Positions 35,533-45,428 are shown, counted from the first letter of the stretch. The stretch: 64,000 nt of DNA from Helicobacter sp. MIT 05-5294 (GCF_000765675.1 NZ_JRPA02000011.1:1-64000); one strand, 5' to 3'. Notes: generated by a model from the sequence alone, not told the origin. Made by a program: numbers and translations.

Positions 35533-35538
35533 TATAAT
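35533..35538 (+). promoter_or_regulatory. -10 box of the MTase-HerA-NurA operon
   Basis: GGTATAATATT ends 16 bp before the first ATG (35555). Transcription would start within a few bases of the start codon, giving a nearly leaderless message; no ribosome-binding site is visible. Confidence 0.55.
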
Positions 35539-35554
35539 ATTTGCTAAAATCAAT

Positions 35555-36808
35555 ATGGCAATAAATATTATGAATATCAATAATGCACTAATTAACAACA
35601 AAATAAACATTAACGATTATAAACAATATTCTTTTAAAGATTTTTCAAAATTGCATCAAATGACTGCTTATTTAGCTATGTTCCCTCCGAATCTCCCCTA
35701 TTATTTTATTAAAAATTATTCTCAAAAAGGAGATTTGGTGTTTGACCCTTTTTCGGGCAGAGGCACGACAGCTTTTGAAGCTTGTAGAATGGGAAGGATT
35801 GGAATTGGGAATGACTTAAATCCTTTGGCGGTATGTTTAACAAAAAGTAAGATTGATATACCAAAGAAATACAATATACAAAAAAGGCTTCAAAACTTAG
35901 AAAAAGATTTTGCAACTAAGTGTATTACAAACAAGCAAATTAATGATATTTCAGATGATATCAAAATGCTTTATGAAGAGAATCAAACATTACCGCAGCT
36001 ACTTTACTTGAAAAATCACTTAAATAAAAAAAATAAAATTGATAATTTTATCCTTGCGATTTTAACAGGACTTATGCATGGCAAACATAGAAAAGATGGG
36101 ACTTCTATCTATTGCAGTATTGATATGCCCAATACTTTTAGTATGTCGCCCAATTATGTTAGAAATTTTATTGCCAAACATAATCTCCAAAAAATCAAAC
36201 AAGATGTATTTTTCCTTTTAGAACAACGCATAGAATCTTTGTTTCAACAATCAACAAAAGAATTTCAAAATTTATCTGAATATCAAAAAGGCTATTGTTT
36301 TGCCAAAGATGCGATTCAAAGCGCAAGAAGAATTATCAAAAAATATGGAGAAAATAGTGTTCAATTGATTATTACCTCTCCTCCCTATTTAAAGAATATC
36401 AATTATGGAAAATATAATTGGATTCGGCTTTGGTTGCTTAATAAAGAAGTAGAAGAAGTAGATAAAAATGTCAGCATTTACCATAAGGCACAAAAAATTA
36501 AAGGCTTAAAAGATAATTTAGCTTTCAAGAATTACGCACAATATATGCAAAAACTTTTCAATAGTTGGTATGAGATTCTAAAACCAAAGTCTTATGCTTT
36601 TGTAGTGATTGGAGATATTGAAGAAAAAAATCTCGCACAAGATACTTGGCAATATATACAAGACAATGGTGGATGTCAATTACGACTTCAAGCGATTTTG
36701 GAGGATACAATTGAGGGCGAAAAAGAGAAGAAAGTAACAAGAATTTGGGGTGCAAAAAAAGGTAAAGCAACTAAAGTTGATAGAATCTTGGTCTTACAAA
36801 AGGAGTAA
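35555..36808 (+). CDS. DNA methyltransferase of a HerA-NurA system
   Basis: 417 aa. SAM motif VFDPFSGRGTTAFEAC (about 62-77), then GIGNDLNPLA, and far downstream the catalytic IITSPPYLKNINYGKYNW (TSPPY at 274-278). The order (SAM site before catalytic site) and the 200-residue insert with a target-recognition role are those of alpha-like methylases. TSPPY favours N4-cytosine but does not prove it. No ordinary endonuclease gene is adjacent. Instead HerA and NurA genes follow immediately (2 bp and 1 bp spacing), suggesting the methylase marks self DNA for that nuclease machine. Confidence 0.9.
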   Translation: MAINIMNINNALINNKININDYKQYSFKDFSKLHQMTAYLAMFPPNLPYYFIKNYSQKGDLVFDPFSGRGTTAFEACRMGRIGIGNDLNPLAVCLTKSKIDIPKKYNIQKRLQNLEKDFATKCITNKQINDISDDIKMLYEENQTLPQLLYLKNHLNKKNKIDNFILAILTGLMHGKHRKDGTSIYCSIDMPNTFSMSPNYVRNFIAKHNLQKIKQDVFFLLEQRIESLFQQSTKEFQNLSEYQKGYCFAKDAIQSARRIIKKYGENSVQLIITSPPYLKNINYGKYNWIRLWLLNKEVEEVDKNVSIYHKAQKIKGLKDNLAFKNYAQYMQKLFNSWYEILKPKSYAFVVIGDIEEKNLAQDTWQYIQDNGGCQLRLQAILEDTIEGEKEKKVTRIWGAKKGKATKVDRILVLQKE

Positions 36809-36810
36809 CA

Positions 36811-38724
36811 ATGGCAATTACAGATTCATTTTCAGATTCAAACCAGTCCCCAAAAGAATTAGTAGAGGCAAGAGCGCATTTTTTTGAGGAAATCAAGCAG
36901 GATAAAAATTTTGTTGGTAGCCTATATGACTTAGATTATGAAGAAGCTAAAATCTTACTTAATGATTATGATAAGAATGAGGTTAAAGGCTTACCTCATG
37001 GCTGTTTATTGATAGCAATTTATAATAATGAATTAAGGCAAAATCAAACAGAAGGAATTTTACTTAGAGTAATTGGAGTTTCTGAAATTCCACAAAAGAA
37101 AGAAATTATACAAAGTATAACGGATTTTTATATCTCAAAAAAGGAAAGTAGAACAAACATAAATCCTGATATTTATACAAAATATTTTTATCAGTTTTCG
37201 GGTTTATCTTGCAGGGCTTTAGGAACATTCTTTTTAGATAAAGATAAAAAATTAATTTTTGGAACGGATATAGAAAACTTTTTAGGAGCACATAATTATA
37301 GAGTTTATAAACCACAAAAAGAACAATTGCAAATCATTGTGAATGAAAATGCAGAACTTCATAATGATGAAATACAAGAAAAAATAGGAATCTTAAGATA
37401 TGCCTCTAGTCAATCTTATGATGAAGATAAAAATTATGCCCCAGATGTTTTCTTAAGGACAAATGATATTGTCGCGAGACGCACAGCTTTTTTTGGAATG
37501 ACGAGGACAGGTAAGTCTAATACGATTAAAATTATTATCAGTGCTATTGAGAATCTCAATATAAAACAAGAGAGAAAAATAGGGCAAATTATCTTTGATA
37601 TTAATGGCGAATATACTTTTAGCAACAAGCAAGATGAGGGTTCAATCTATGATAGATTTAAAGAAAGGGTAATTCGCTTTAGCACTTCGTTAAAGAAATC
37701 CCAACAGCACCCTGATGTCCGAGCGGTGCAATATAATTTTTATAATGATGAAACTTTGGAAGGATCTTTTAACTTGTTATGTGATGAATTATTGCTTATT
37801 AAAACAGCCGATTATTTTAAAGATTTTAGAAGCATTGATATAATCTCTGAGAGCGACAATGGAGAGCAACAACGAGCCATTATGAGAAAACGAGCAATCT
37901 ATAAATGCATTTTAAAAAAAGCAGGATTTGAGCAAAAAAATGATTATAAACTTAAGTTTTATCGCTTCACTCTTGAAGATAAAAATGAAGACAAAAAAGA
38001 CAAAGAAAATAATCAACCCCATAATGGTATATCCATTGAAGATGCTTGTAGATATTTTGATAATGTGGATTTATCAAAAACGAGTAAAAAATATCAAGAT
38101 GATAAACAATATGCAGCACTATTAAAAGTTCTTCAAGCTAAAAATAATATAAGCGGGTATAAAGCTTTAATGGATTTAAAATCCTTGCATTCCCTTGAAG
38201 GAGGTAATGACTATAAAAATGACATAGATTCAGCACTGCGCAAGGGACAAATTATCTTGGTAGATTTATCCACCGCCTCAACAGAGACACAACAAAAATA
38301 TATAGATAGGCTTTGCTCTTATATCTTTTCCAAATCTATGGAAAAATTTACTAATGATGAAGAACCAGAATATATCCAAATGTATTTTGAAGAAGCACAT
38401 AATATTTTCCCCAAAGATGATAAAGATTTAAAGAACATTTATAATCGTTTGGCAAAAGAGGGAGCAAAACTTAAGATTGGTATCAGCTATTCTACGCAAG
38501 AAGTCAGTTCCATTGCCCCAAGTATCTTAAAAAATACACAAAATTGGTTTATTTCTCATCTTAACAATAGAGATGAAATTAAAGTTTTAGAAAAATATTA
38601 TGATTTTGCTGATTTTTCACAAAATATTATCCGCAATAGTGATGTGGGATTTGCTAGAGTAAAGACTTATTCAAACAATTTTATCATTCCTGTTCAGATT
38701 CAAAAATTTGAAACAAGAGGTTAA
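36811..38724 (+). CDS. HerA-like DNA-translocating ATPase
   Basis: 637 aa. The N-terminal part includes a HAS-barrel-like region ending about residue 215. The FtsK/HerA ATPase core has Walker A GMTRTGKSNTIK (about 229-240), GQIIFDINGEYTF, Walker B YIQMYFEEAHNIFP (about 521-534) and a glutamine sensor in GISYSTQEVSSI. The C-terminal segment LNNRDEIKVLEKYYDFA is typical of HerA. HerA forms hexameric rings and works with the nuclease NurA in DNA end processing. In bacteria HerA is also widespread in anti-phage systems. AAGGAG precedes the ATG and the NurA gene follows without a gap. Confidence 0.92.
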   Translation: MAITDSFSDSNQSPKELVEARAHFFEEIKQDKNFVGSLYDLDYEEAKILLNDYDKNEVKGLPHGCLLIAIYNNELRQNQTEGILLRVIGVSEIPQKKEIIQSITDFYISKKESRTNINPDIYTKYFYQFSGLSCRALGTFFLDKDKKLIFGTDIENFLGAHNYRVYKPQKEQLQIIVNENAELHNDEIQEKIGILRYASSQSYDEDKNYAPDVFLRTNDIVARRTAFFGMTRTGKSNTIKIIISAIENLNIKQERKIGQIIFDINGEYTFSNKQDEGSIYDRFKERVIRFSTSLKKSQQHPDVRAVQYNFYNDETLEGSFNLLCDELLLIKTADYFKDFRSIDIISESDNGEQQRAIMRKRAIYKCILKKAGFEQKNDYKLKFYRFTLEDKNEDKKDKENNQPHNGISIEDACRYFDNVDLSKTSKKYQDDKQYAALLKVLQAKNNISGYKALMDLKSLHSLEGGNDYKNDIDSALRKGQIILVDLSTASTETQQKYIDRLCSYIFSKSMEKFTNDEEPEYIQMYFEEAHNIFPKDDKDLKNIYNRLAKEGAKLKIGISYSTQEVSSIAPSILKNTQNWFISHLNNRDEIKVLEKYYDFADFSQNIIRNSDVGFARVKTYSNNFIIPVQIQKFETRG

Positions 38725-38725
38725 A

Positions 38726-40120
38726 ATGGCATATTTTAACGAAAAAGCCTCCAAAATCAATCATCAATATATCATTGAGAATCCAAAGGTTAAAGCTTAT
38801 CTTAATAAATGCGAAAAGATAGGGCAGAATCTGCCTTTGGAAGTGGATTCCCAAGCTATCACTTTACCGATACGCAATATACAAGATAAATTCTCTTTTT
38901 GTATTGAACGCGTTATTACCATAGATGGAGGCTATCAAGAAGTAAATATTAATGAGAATTTTCCCTCACAAAGACTCTGCTATTATAATATAGGCATTCT
39001 GATGTTTAGTGTTAAAGATTTAGAAGCAGTTGAAATACAACAAACAATCAATCCAAGCGATATAGGTAAGTTAGAAAATCTTGAAAGATTTAACTTTGTA
39101 GTACCCACACAAAACATTCGCTTAAAAAATGAGGATTTTATCACTACATTTAGAAAAACTTTCTATGAAGAAGTTTTTACAAAAAATTATCTTAATGAGG
39201 GTAATAAAAATAGCTCATTTATACACACAATCAAATGGCTCGTTTTTCAAGAGTATTTAGATTCAGATTCTAGAGGTAAAGGCTTTGTAAAATTTGCTTG
39301 TCCTCACTGCAAAAAAATACAAAAATTTCAAAGGCAAACACCTAATTATTTAGATGAACAAAATAATTTTATGGAGTGTTCAGAATGTAAAAGCATAATT
39401 TATATTACAGATTGTTTTGACTTACATACTTTAATTGATGAAATCAATGGAGCAACATTGATAGAATCTTATATCATGAGTGCTTTTGAAATTATCCTAA
39501 TGTTCTCAATGTTTAGATTTCTTTTTGAAGAAGATAATATACAATGGTTGCCAAAGATTCTTTTTATCAAAGATGGACCTTTGGCTTTATTTAGTCGTCT
39601 TGATGATTTTGCCTTTAAAGTTGTGCGTCCATTTATACAATTTCTCTATGCAAAATCTTTAAGGGATAAGATTAGCTATGTGAATTTGGTAGGATTAGAT
39701 AAGAGCGGTATGTTTGTAGAACATCTTAAAAACATAGAATCTAAAATTCCTTTAGGAAACATTCTTTTGCCAAATTTAGATTATATGAAAAAATATATTA
39801 CGGGGAATAATGCTTCGGTTTTTGGGGAAAATACTTATTTTGGTATCAAAATGTTTGTGAGAAAAGAAAAGGAATTGTCCTTTGTCTTAGATGTTGCTAT
39901 TCCATTTGATGAAAGTGTCAAATATAAAGATTACATTAAACAGCCAAAAATTGAGGATTTCCTCTCATTAAAGAATATTTTAGAAATATTGTTTCAACTC
40001 AAATGTGATTTATATGATAAATCTTTTATTCCTATTGCTATGGTTAATAAACTTGTTTCTCTATCAAATATCCCGAGCAAAAAGATACTAACTATTTTTT
40101 CACGAGACAAATTATCCTAA
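38726..40120 (+). CDS. NurA-like nuclease
   Basis: 464 aa from the ATG at 38726 (GAGG within the end of the HerA gene). NurA features: the first acidic site RVITIDGGYQEV (Asp near residue 67), the second ILFIKDGPLALFSR (about 280-293), and a C-terminal segment SFVLDVAIPFD. An unusual insertion is a putative zinc ribbon, FACPHCKK ... MECSECKS (about 193-225). NurA is an RNase H-fold single- and double-strand nuclease that is coupled to HerA. With the upstream methylase this makes a three-gene set that could restrict unmodified DNA. Confidence 0.82.
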   Translation: MAYFNEKASKINHQYIIENPKVKAYLNKCEKIGQNLPLEVDSQAITLPIRNIQDKFSFCIERVITIDGGYQEVNINENFPSQRLCYYNIGILMFSVKDLEAVEIQQTINPSDIGKLENLERFNFVVPTQNIRLKNEDFITTFRKTFYEEVFTKNYLNEGNKNSSFIHTIKWLVFQEYLDSDSRGKGFVKFACPHCKKIQKFQRQTPNYLDEQNNFMECSECKSIIYITDCFDLHTLIDEINGATLIESYIMSAFEIILMFSMFRFLFEEDNIQWLPKILFIKDGPLALFSRLDDFAFKVVRPFIQFLYAKSLRDKISYVNLVGLDKSGMFVEHLKNIESKIPLGNILLPNLDYMKKYITGNNASVFGENTYFGIKMFVRKEKELSFVLDVAIPFDESVKYKDYIKQPKIEDFLSLKNILEILFQLKCDLYDKSFIPIAMVNKLVSLSNIPSKKILTIFSRDKLS

Positions 40121-40131
40121 TTGGGGATTCA

Positions 40132-41028
40132 ATGCAAATTTTCAATCATTCTACATTGTTGGCAGGACATATTCTAGCCCTTTGGACGATGATTGTTTGG
40201 GGGGCGACTTTTAGCTCTACTAAGCTACTTTTGGAGGATTTTTTAGCGAGTGAGATTCTGCTGTTTCGGTTTTTCATCGCCTTTTTATTCCTGCTATTTT
40301 TGCGCCCCAAAGCCCTAGAATTTCGCGGAATCAAAGCAGAGATTCTACTCGTGCTTTGTGGGCTTAGTGGCGGTTGTTTGTATTTTTTATTAGAAAATAT
40401 CGCGCTTTATTTTACAACCGCTTCTAATGCAAGTGTGCTGGTCTCTATTAATCCGATTTTCACCGGAATCTTAGGCTTCTTGCTTCTTAAAAAACATTTA
40501 AGCCGATATTTTTTGTGGGGATTCCTTTTAGCAAGTGTTGGAATCGTCCTCGTGATTTTTCGCGGGGAATTTTCCCCAACCCTCTCTCCATTGGGAGATT
40601 TGCTTTGTTTAGCAGCGGGGATTGTTTGGTCATCTTACACTATCATTTTGGACAAAGTTTTTATTCTTTTCAAAGGACAAAGCCATTTGCTCATCACGCG
40701 TAAAGTGTTTTTTTATGGGATTCTTTTTACCCTGCCTTTTGCGATTTTTGGCTCATTTTCGCGCGGGGATTTTCCACTGCATCGTTTTTTGGAGATTCCA
40801 AACTTGTTAAATCTCTTGTTTTTGGGATTCGTAGCGTCTGCTTTATGCTATTTAAGCTGGAATGCCACAATGAAGATTCTTGGCGTTTATAAAGCAAGTG
40901 CTTATATTTACACGATTCCGCTTTTTGGCGTGTTAAGCGCGGTTATAAGTCTAGGTGAAAGGCTTGATGGCTATATTGTTGTCGGCGGGATTCTTATCTT
41001 GCTTGGGTTAATCTTATCGCAAAAATAG
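40132..41028 (+). CDS. EamA/DMT-family transporter
   Basis: 298 aa, ten transmembrane helices in two EamA repeats. The first opens LALWTMIVWGATFSSTKLLL and the second LLCLAAGIVWSSYTIILDK. Glycine-rich ends such as IPLFGVLSAVISLGERLDG are typical. It exports or exchanges small metabolites; the substrate is unknown. It starts 11 bp after NurA but is unlikely to share its function. Confidence 0.92.
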   Translation: MQIFNHSTLLAGHILALWTMIVWGATFSSTKLLLEDFLASEILLFRFFIAFLFLLFLRPKALEFRGIKAEILLVLCGLSGGCLYFLLENIALYFTTASNASVLVSINPIFTGILGFLLLKKHLSRYFLWGFLLASVGIVLVIFRGEFSPTLSPLGDLLCLAAGIVWSSYTIILDKVFILFKGQSHLLITRKVFFYGILFTLPFAIFGSFSRGDFPLHRFLEIPNLLNLLFLGFVASALCYLSWNATMKILGVYKASAYIYTIPLFGVLSAVISLGERLDGYIVVGGILILLGLILSQK

Positions 41029-41276
41029 GCTAAGATTCCACAAAACAATCCAATCAAAGAAACAAAATTGAAAACAACGATTCATTACCCTTGATATACT
41101 TTGTGAGATTATCTCTTTTGGGTTGTTGCAATGAGAGTGTGGAATCTAAAAATTCTATGCAAAAGACAAAAAGAAAAATCTTGAATCTAAAATTAACCCC
41201 TGCTAAGATTTAGAATCTTATCCCAAAATTCTATCCTTTTAAACAATGCAAAACGCTTAAAAGCCGAGATTCTACT
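41029..41276. other. Intergenic region
   Basis: About 250 bp between convergent EamA and HxlR genes. No gene or conserved repeat was recognised. Confidence 0.6.
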
Positions 41277-41645
41277 TTATGTAAGGGCTTTATAATGCTC
41301 TCCCCATTGCTCCAAGCTCTCAATCACGCCTTTAAGGCTTTGCCCTAGCTCTGTGAGGCTATATTCTACTCTTGGTGGGACTTCGGCATAAACTTTGCGC
41401 TTGATAAGCCTCGCATCTTCTAATTCGCGGAGATTCTGTGTGAGAACTTTTTGTGAAATGCTTTGGTTTTTGGTCGCGCTAATGGATTTTTTTAGCTCCC
41501 CAAACCGCTGCACTTCACCCAACAAATCGCGGATAATGAGAAACTTCCATTTGTTACCAATGAGGTTAAGCGTAGTTTCTATCGGGCAAGGCGAGTAGTA
41601 ATTCGCTTGTTTTTGTGTTATTTTTTTCCTAATTTTTTCTTCCAT
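41277..41645 (-). CDS. HxlR-family transcription regulator
   Basis: 122 aa from the ATG at 41645 (TTGGAGG upstream); the frame is open a further 24 codons. It has the winged helix of the HxlR/YodB type: YYSPCPIETTLNLIGNKWKFLIIRDLL, with the conserved N-terminal Cys used by YodB/HypR as a thiol or electrophile sensor. SQKVLTQNLRELEDARLIKRKVY and VEYSLTELGQSL follow. It is divergent from the NAD(P)-binding reductase gene. A perfect 6-bp-arm palindrome lies between them. Confidence 0.95.
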   Translation of the reverse strand: MEEKIRKKITQKQANYYSPCPIETTLNLIGNKWKFLIIRDLLGEVQRFGELKKSISATKNQSISQKVLTQNLRELEDARLIKRKVYAEVPPRVEYSLTELGQSLKGVIESLEQWGEHYKALT

Positions 41646-41708
41646 TTTGCCTCCAAGATTCAAAATTTTGTGCGAAAATTGTAGCCTATAAAGCTTAAAA
41701 TATCGCAA

Positions 41709-41728
41709 TAGTATCAAAAAGAATACTA
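41709..41728. promoter_or_regulatory. Probable HxlR operator
   Basis: TAGTAT-N8-ATACTA is a perfect inverted repeat between the divergent HxlR regulator and its neighbour. The size and AT-rich form match operators of YodB/HxlR proteins. Confidence 0.75.
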
Positions 41729-41823
41729 GATGATAAAAAAATCCCTACTTGTTTTTTTAAACTTAGTGTGGCAAGATTCCATTGCATTAATTCACAATGA
41801 GCAAACGCTCAAAAAGGAGAATT

Positions 41824-42585
41824 ATGAACTATTCAAGACGCAAGTTTGTCCAAACTACAGCACTTCTAGGCTTTGCTGGAGTTTTTGGATTCAATTTCGC
41901 AAACGCGACAAACACAGACGCAAATCATAATCTAAACAAAAAAGGAGCAACAATGAAAATAGCAATCTTAGCAGCAAGTGGCAGAGTAGGCAAACTCATC
42001 ACCGATGAGGCACTCGCCAAAGGTTACGCGGTTAGCGCATTTGTGCGTGATAACAAAAAGCTTAGCCCCAAACCAAACCTCACAATAATCCAAAAAGACA
42101 TTTTTAGCCTCAACGCAAGTGATTTGCAAGGCTTTGATGTGGTGATTGATTGTTTTGGTGAATGGAAGCAGCTTGATTTGCACAAAAAGCACATTGAACA
42201 TCTTGTAAAGATTCTAAAGGGAAATAAGGCGAAATTCCTTGTCGTAGGAGGGGCTGGAAGCCTCTATATGGACAAATCGCACACCACACAACTCATTGAT
42301 ACACCAAACTTCCCCGATGAATACAAGCCTTTAGCGAACGCACAAACAGAGGGGCTAAAAGTTTTGCGCGGTGTTTCAGATATTAATTGGGTGTTTGTAA
42401 GCCCTCCTGCTGAATTTGTCGCTGATGCACCTAAAACCGGAAAATATAAAATCATCGGCGAAGAATTTGAGGTCAATGACAAGGGCGAAAGCAAAGGAAG
42501 TTATGCGGATTATGCAAGTGCGATGATTGAGATTGCGGAGAATCCAAAATACAGCAAACAACGCGTGGGTGTAATTGGGCTATAG
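41824..42585 (+). CDS. Tat-exported NAD(P)H-binding reductase
   Basis: 253 aa from the ATG at 41824 (AAAAAGGAG upstream). Residues 1-35 are a Tat signal: YSRRKFVQTTALLGFAGVFG ... ANAT. The catalytic part MKIAILAASGRVGKLITDEA is an NmrA/SDR-like Rossmann domain (GxxGxxG variant), with FVVGGAGSLYMD, VLRGVSDINWVFVSPPAEF and YADYASAMIEIAENP. It is the family of YwnB/YodB-regulated quinone or azo stress proteins. AAAGGAG plus ATG (41953, residue 44) begins exactly at the domain. It is probably repressed by the divergent HxlR protein. Confidence 0.92.
   Translation: MNYSRRKFVQTTALLGFAGVFGFNFANATNTDANHNLNKKGATMKIAILAASGRVGKLITDEALAKGYAVSAFVRDNKKLSPKPNLTIIQKDIFSLNASDLQGFDVVIDCFGEWKQLDLHKKHIEHLVKILKGNKAKFLVVGGAGSLYMDKSHTTQLIDTPNFPDEYKPLANAQTEGLKVLRGVSDINWVFVSPPAEFVADAPKTGKYKIIGEEFEVNDKGESKGSYADYASAMIEIAENPKYSKQRVGVIGL
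41943..41955 (+). promoter_or_regulatory. Internal ribosome-binding site and ATG inside the reductase gene
   Basis: AAAGGAGCAACAATG precedes MKIAILAAS, the normal N-terminus of cytoplasmic relatives. Confidence 0.55.
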
Positions 42586-42672
42586 ATTCTAATCCCTACT
42601 CCCTTTGCAAGGGAGTTACAGCCCAATAATTACTTTAAAATCTGCTTTGCGATTCTCTTGCATAATCCTACT

Positions 42673-45348
42673 TTAGCCCGTATTCCTCACACCCTGCGCG
42701 ATTCCGACAATCGTTGTAACAATTTGCTTTGCGATTCTTTCCCTTTGTTCTTCATATTGCGCATTTTTGTAGGCTTTCATCAAATAAAGCTGACAAAAAC
42801 TAAGACTTGTCAAAAACGGCTTTCTAAGCAAAATAGACTCTTGAATCAGCTTTTCACTTGCAAGTAAGGATTCCTCACTGCGCACAAAAAGCAACCAATC
42901 CAAAGTGAGATGATATTCGTTTTCTATCATTTGCCAAATTTTCTGGCGCAAAGCCGCGTCTTCAACGAAATCATTATAATGCTTTGCGATTCCTAAATCC
43001 ACTTTTAAAAGAGCTTGAGAAATATTATCAATCGTGGTTTTAAAAAACAAATTTTCTTGATAGCAAAGCCTTAGCTTCTCTTTTTGCCCACATTGCCTAA
43101 ATGCCGCTTCTAAGCCACTTCCCAAACCATACCACGCAGGGAGAATCGCGCGATTTTGTGTCCAAGCAAACACCCACGGAATCGCGCGTAAATCTTCAAC
43201 ATTTTGCGTATCCTTGCGCTTAGAGGGACGCGAACCAATGTTTAATTGCGAGATAAAATGAATCGGCGTTGCAGATTTGAAATATTCAATAAAACCCTCT
43301 GTCTCATAAACAAGATTTCTATACGCGCGATAAGATTCTGTGCTAATGGTCTGCAAAAGGGATTCAAACTTCGAATCGCTCGTTTCCAAAAAGGTTTCAA
43401 ATCTATCATACACTGACTTTTTAAGCAGTGTCGCAAGTGCGCTTGATAGGCTAGATTCCGCCTTTTTGGGATTGAGATATTTATAGCTAATCACTTCGCC
43501 TTGCTCGGTAGTTTTTAGGAATCCCGCAACACTATTTGGCAAAGAAGAAAGCAAAGCATCTTCTAATGCTCCACCACCGCGGCTAACGCTCCCTCCGCGC
43601 CCATGAAACAATCTAAACTTCACATTCAATTCATCTTCTAGCAAAATAAGATTCCCAATTGCCTTACGCAGCGAATAATTACTCGCAAAGATTCCGCCAT
43701 CTTTGCTGGAATCCGAATAGCCAATCATAATCTCTTGGCGATTCTTGCGTGATTGGAGATACTCGGCATAATGCGGATTCGCACTAAGTTCGCGCAAAAT
43801 CTTCGGCGCGGATTCCAAATCCCCAATCGTTTCAAAAAGTGGCGAAATAGAAATGCGCGTTTTCTTTCCCTTGCACCACAGCCCACTTTGCTTGGCAAAC
43901 CAAAGCACACAAAGCAAATCATTCGCGCTTTGACACATAGATACAATGCAAGAATCAATGATATTATCGCTGATTCTATCCCTTGCCCATTTGAAATTCA
44001 CAAAAGCAAGTAAAGTCTCTTGCGTGGAATTACTAAGCTTACCATAAAGCGCGTTTAAATCTATCAAAGGCTTACTTAGTGCGTCATTAAGAATCTTGGT
44101 TTGCTCTGTGCTTGGTAGCGTCAGCAAATCGCCCTGCACGAAGCCAAGATTTGCAAAAATCTCTGCGAGGGCTTGCCAAAATACATCGCGATGTTGGCGA
44201 AAATCAAGTCGCATTAGATGAAATCCTGCAAGAAGCACGAGATTCCTTAGCTCTTTTAGATAAGTCGCACTGCATTCATCAAGCGATTCTATTAGCATTT
44301 CAATCTCGCTAATAAACTCTTTGGAATTTTCATAAATGTAGAGTTTATTTTCGTTAAGCATATTTTGGGGGAGGTTGAGCATAAGGATTCTGTTTTGGAG
44401 TTTTTGACGCATACAAGTAAGCTTCGCACGGAAAGGCTCTTGTAAAAAAAGCTTTTTAGCGAGAGTATCTAAATGCTCTTTGTCTTTTTCTAGGCTTTCC
44501 ACTAATGCGTCGCTTGGAGTCGCGTATTCTTGGGCGATAGAAAGCTCACGGATTAATTTATCAATCATCTTCAAATACTGCTGGATAATGGTTTGGTGTT
44601 GGTGTTTCATCACTTCAATCATCACGCGATTGGTTACATAAGGATTGCCATCTCTATCGCCACCAATCCAACTTCCAAGCAAGATAGGGGATTTTTTCAA
44701 CACAGAATCGCTAGTGTCGCCCAAATGCTCTTTTAACACATCTTGCACTTCTTGCAAAATCCGCGCCCCGCTTTGTAAAATGGAGCTTTCCATAAAATAA
44801 AGCAGATTATCCAATTCAAAAAGCACTTCAATCTTTTCACTGCGGACAATATGACTACGCCAAAGCAGATTCAAGCGGTATTTCAAATGCTCTTTCGCGC
44901 TCTTTTCTCCAAACTTAAACCACAAATGCAAATCATTATACATATCATGGTAGCTTTCTAAAAATGTTCGGCGCAGGGATTCTGTGGGGTGCGCAGTGAA
45001 AACAGGATAAAATTGAATCTTTTTTAAAACCGCTTTAATATCTTCTGTATCGTATTTTTGGGCTTTTAACTCTTCAATGGCGCGAAGAATCTGCCCCTTG
45101 CTCTGCCGCAAACTTAACTGATACCGCTCATCAATGATATTTAATAACAAATGATAAAGCGTAAAAGACTTGATGAGATTAGAAATCTCTTGCGAACTTA
45201 GCTCTTGTAGCAGGTTGGATTCTTGTTCAAACAAAAAATTTGGATTCTCTCTAAGAGAAACAAAAATCGGCTTGATATTAGGAGCAACCTCATCTAGCAA
45301 TTCGCTCAAAGCAAGGAAGGCAAATTCTATTTCTTTGGATTTTTCCAT
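42673..45348 (-). CDS. ppc: Phosphoenolpyruvate carboxylase
   Basis: 891 aa from the ATG at 45348 (GAGGA upstream). Carboxylates PEP to oxaloacetate, replenishing the TCA cycle. Active-site blocks: VFTAHPTESLRR (catalytic His), GSWIGGDRDGNPYVT, MIGYSDSSKDGG, FRLFHGRGGSVSRGGG (glycine loop), AIPWVFAWTQNR, and the C-terminal QGVRNTG shared by all PEPC enzymes. It is a single gene with no operon partner. Confidence 0.98.
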   Translation of the reverse strand: MEKSKEIEFAFLALSELLDEVAPNIKPIFVSLRENPNFLFEQESNLLQELSSQEISNLIKSFTLYHLLLNIIDERYQLSLRQSKGQILRAIEELKAQKYDTEDIKAVLKKIQFYPVFTAHPTESLRRTFLESYHDMYNDLHLWFKFGEKSAKEHLKYRLNLLWRSHIVRSEKIEVLFELDNLLYFMESSILQSGARILQEVQDVLKEHLGDTSDSVLKKSPILLGSWIGGDRDGNPYVTNRVMIEVMKHQHQTIIQQYLKMIDKLIRELSIAQEYATPSDALVESLEKDKEHLDTLAKKLFLQEPFRAKLTCMRQKLQNRILMLNLPQNMLNENKLYIYENSKEFISEIEMLIESLDECSATYLKELRNLVLLAGFHLMRLDFRQHRDVFWQALAEIFANLGFVQGDLLTLPSTEQTKILNDALSKPLIDLNALYGKLSNSTQETLLAFVNFKWARDRISDNIIDSCIVSMCQSANDLLCVLWFAKQSGLWCKGKKTRISISPLFETIGDLESAPKILRELSANPHYAEYLQSRKNRQEIMIGYSDSSKDGGIFASNYSLRKAIGNLILLEDELNVKFRLFHGRGGSVSRGGGALEDALLSSLPNSVAGFLKTTEQGEVISYKYLNPKKAESSLSSALATLLKKSVYDRFETFLETSDSKFESLLQTISTESYRAYRNLVYETEGFIEYFKSATPIHFISQLNIGSRPSKRKDTQNVEDLRAIPWVFAWTQNRAILPAWYGLGSGLEAAFRQCGQKEKLRLCYQENLFFKTTIDNISQALLKVDLGIAKHYNDFVEDAALRQKIWQMIENEYHLTLDWLLFVRSEESLLASEKLIQESILLRKPFLTSLSFCQLYLMKAYKNAQYEEQRERIAKQIVTTIVGIAQGVRNTG

Positions 45349-45428
45349 TTTGGGATTCCTCATAGATTTTTACGACTTTAAAATGCAAAAGTCAATCGTG
45401 GAATTATAACGCGTTTTAGCATTTTTAT

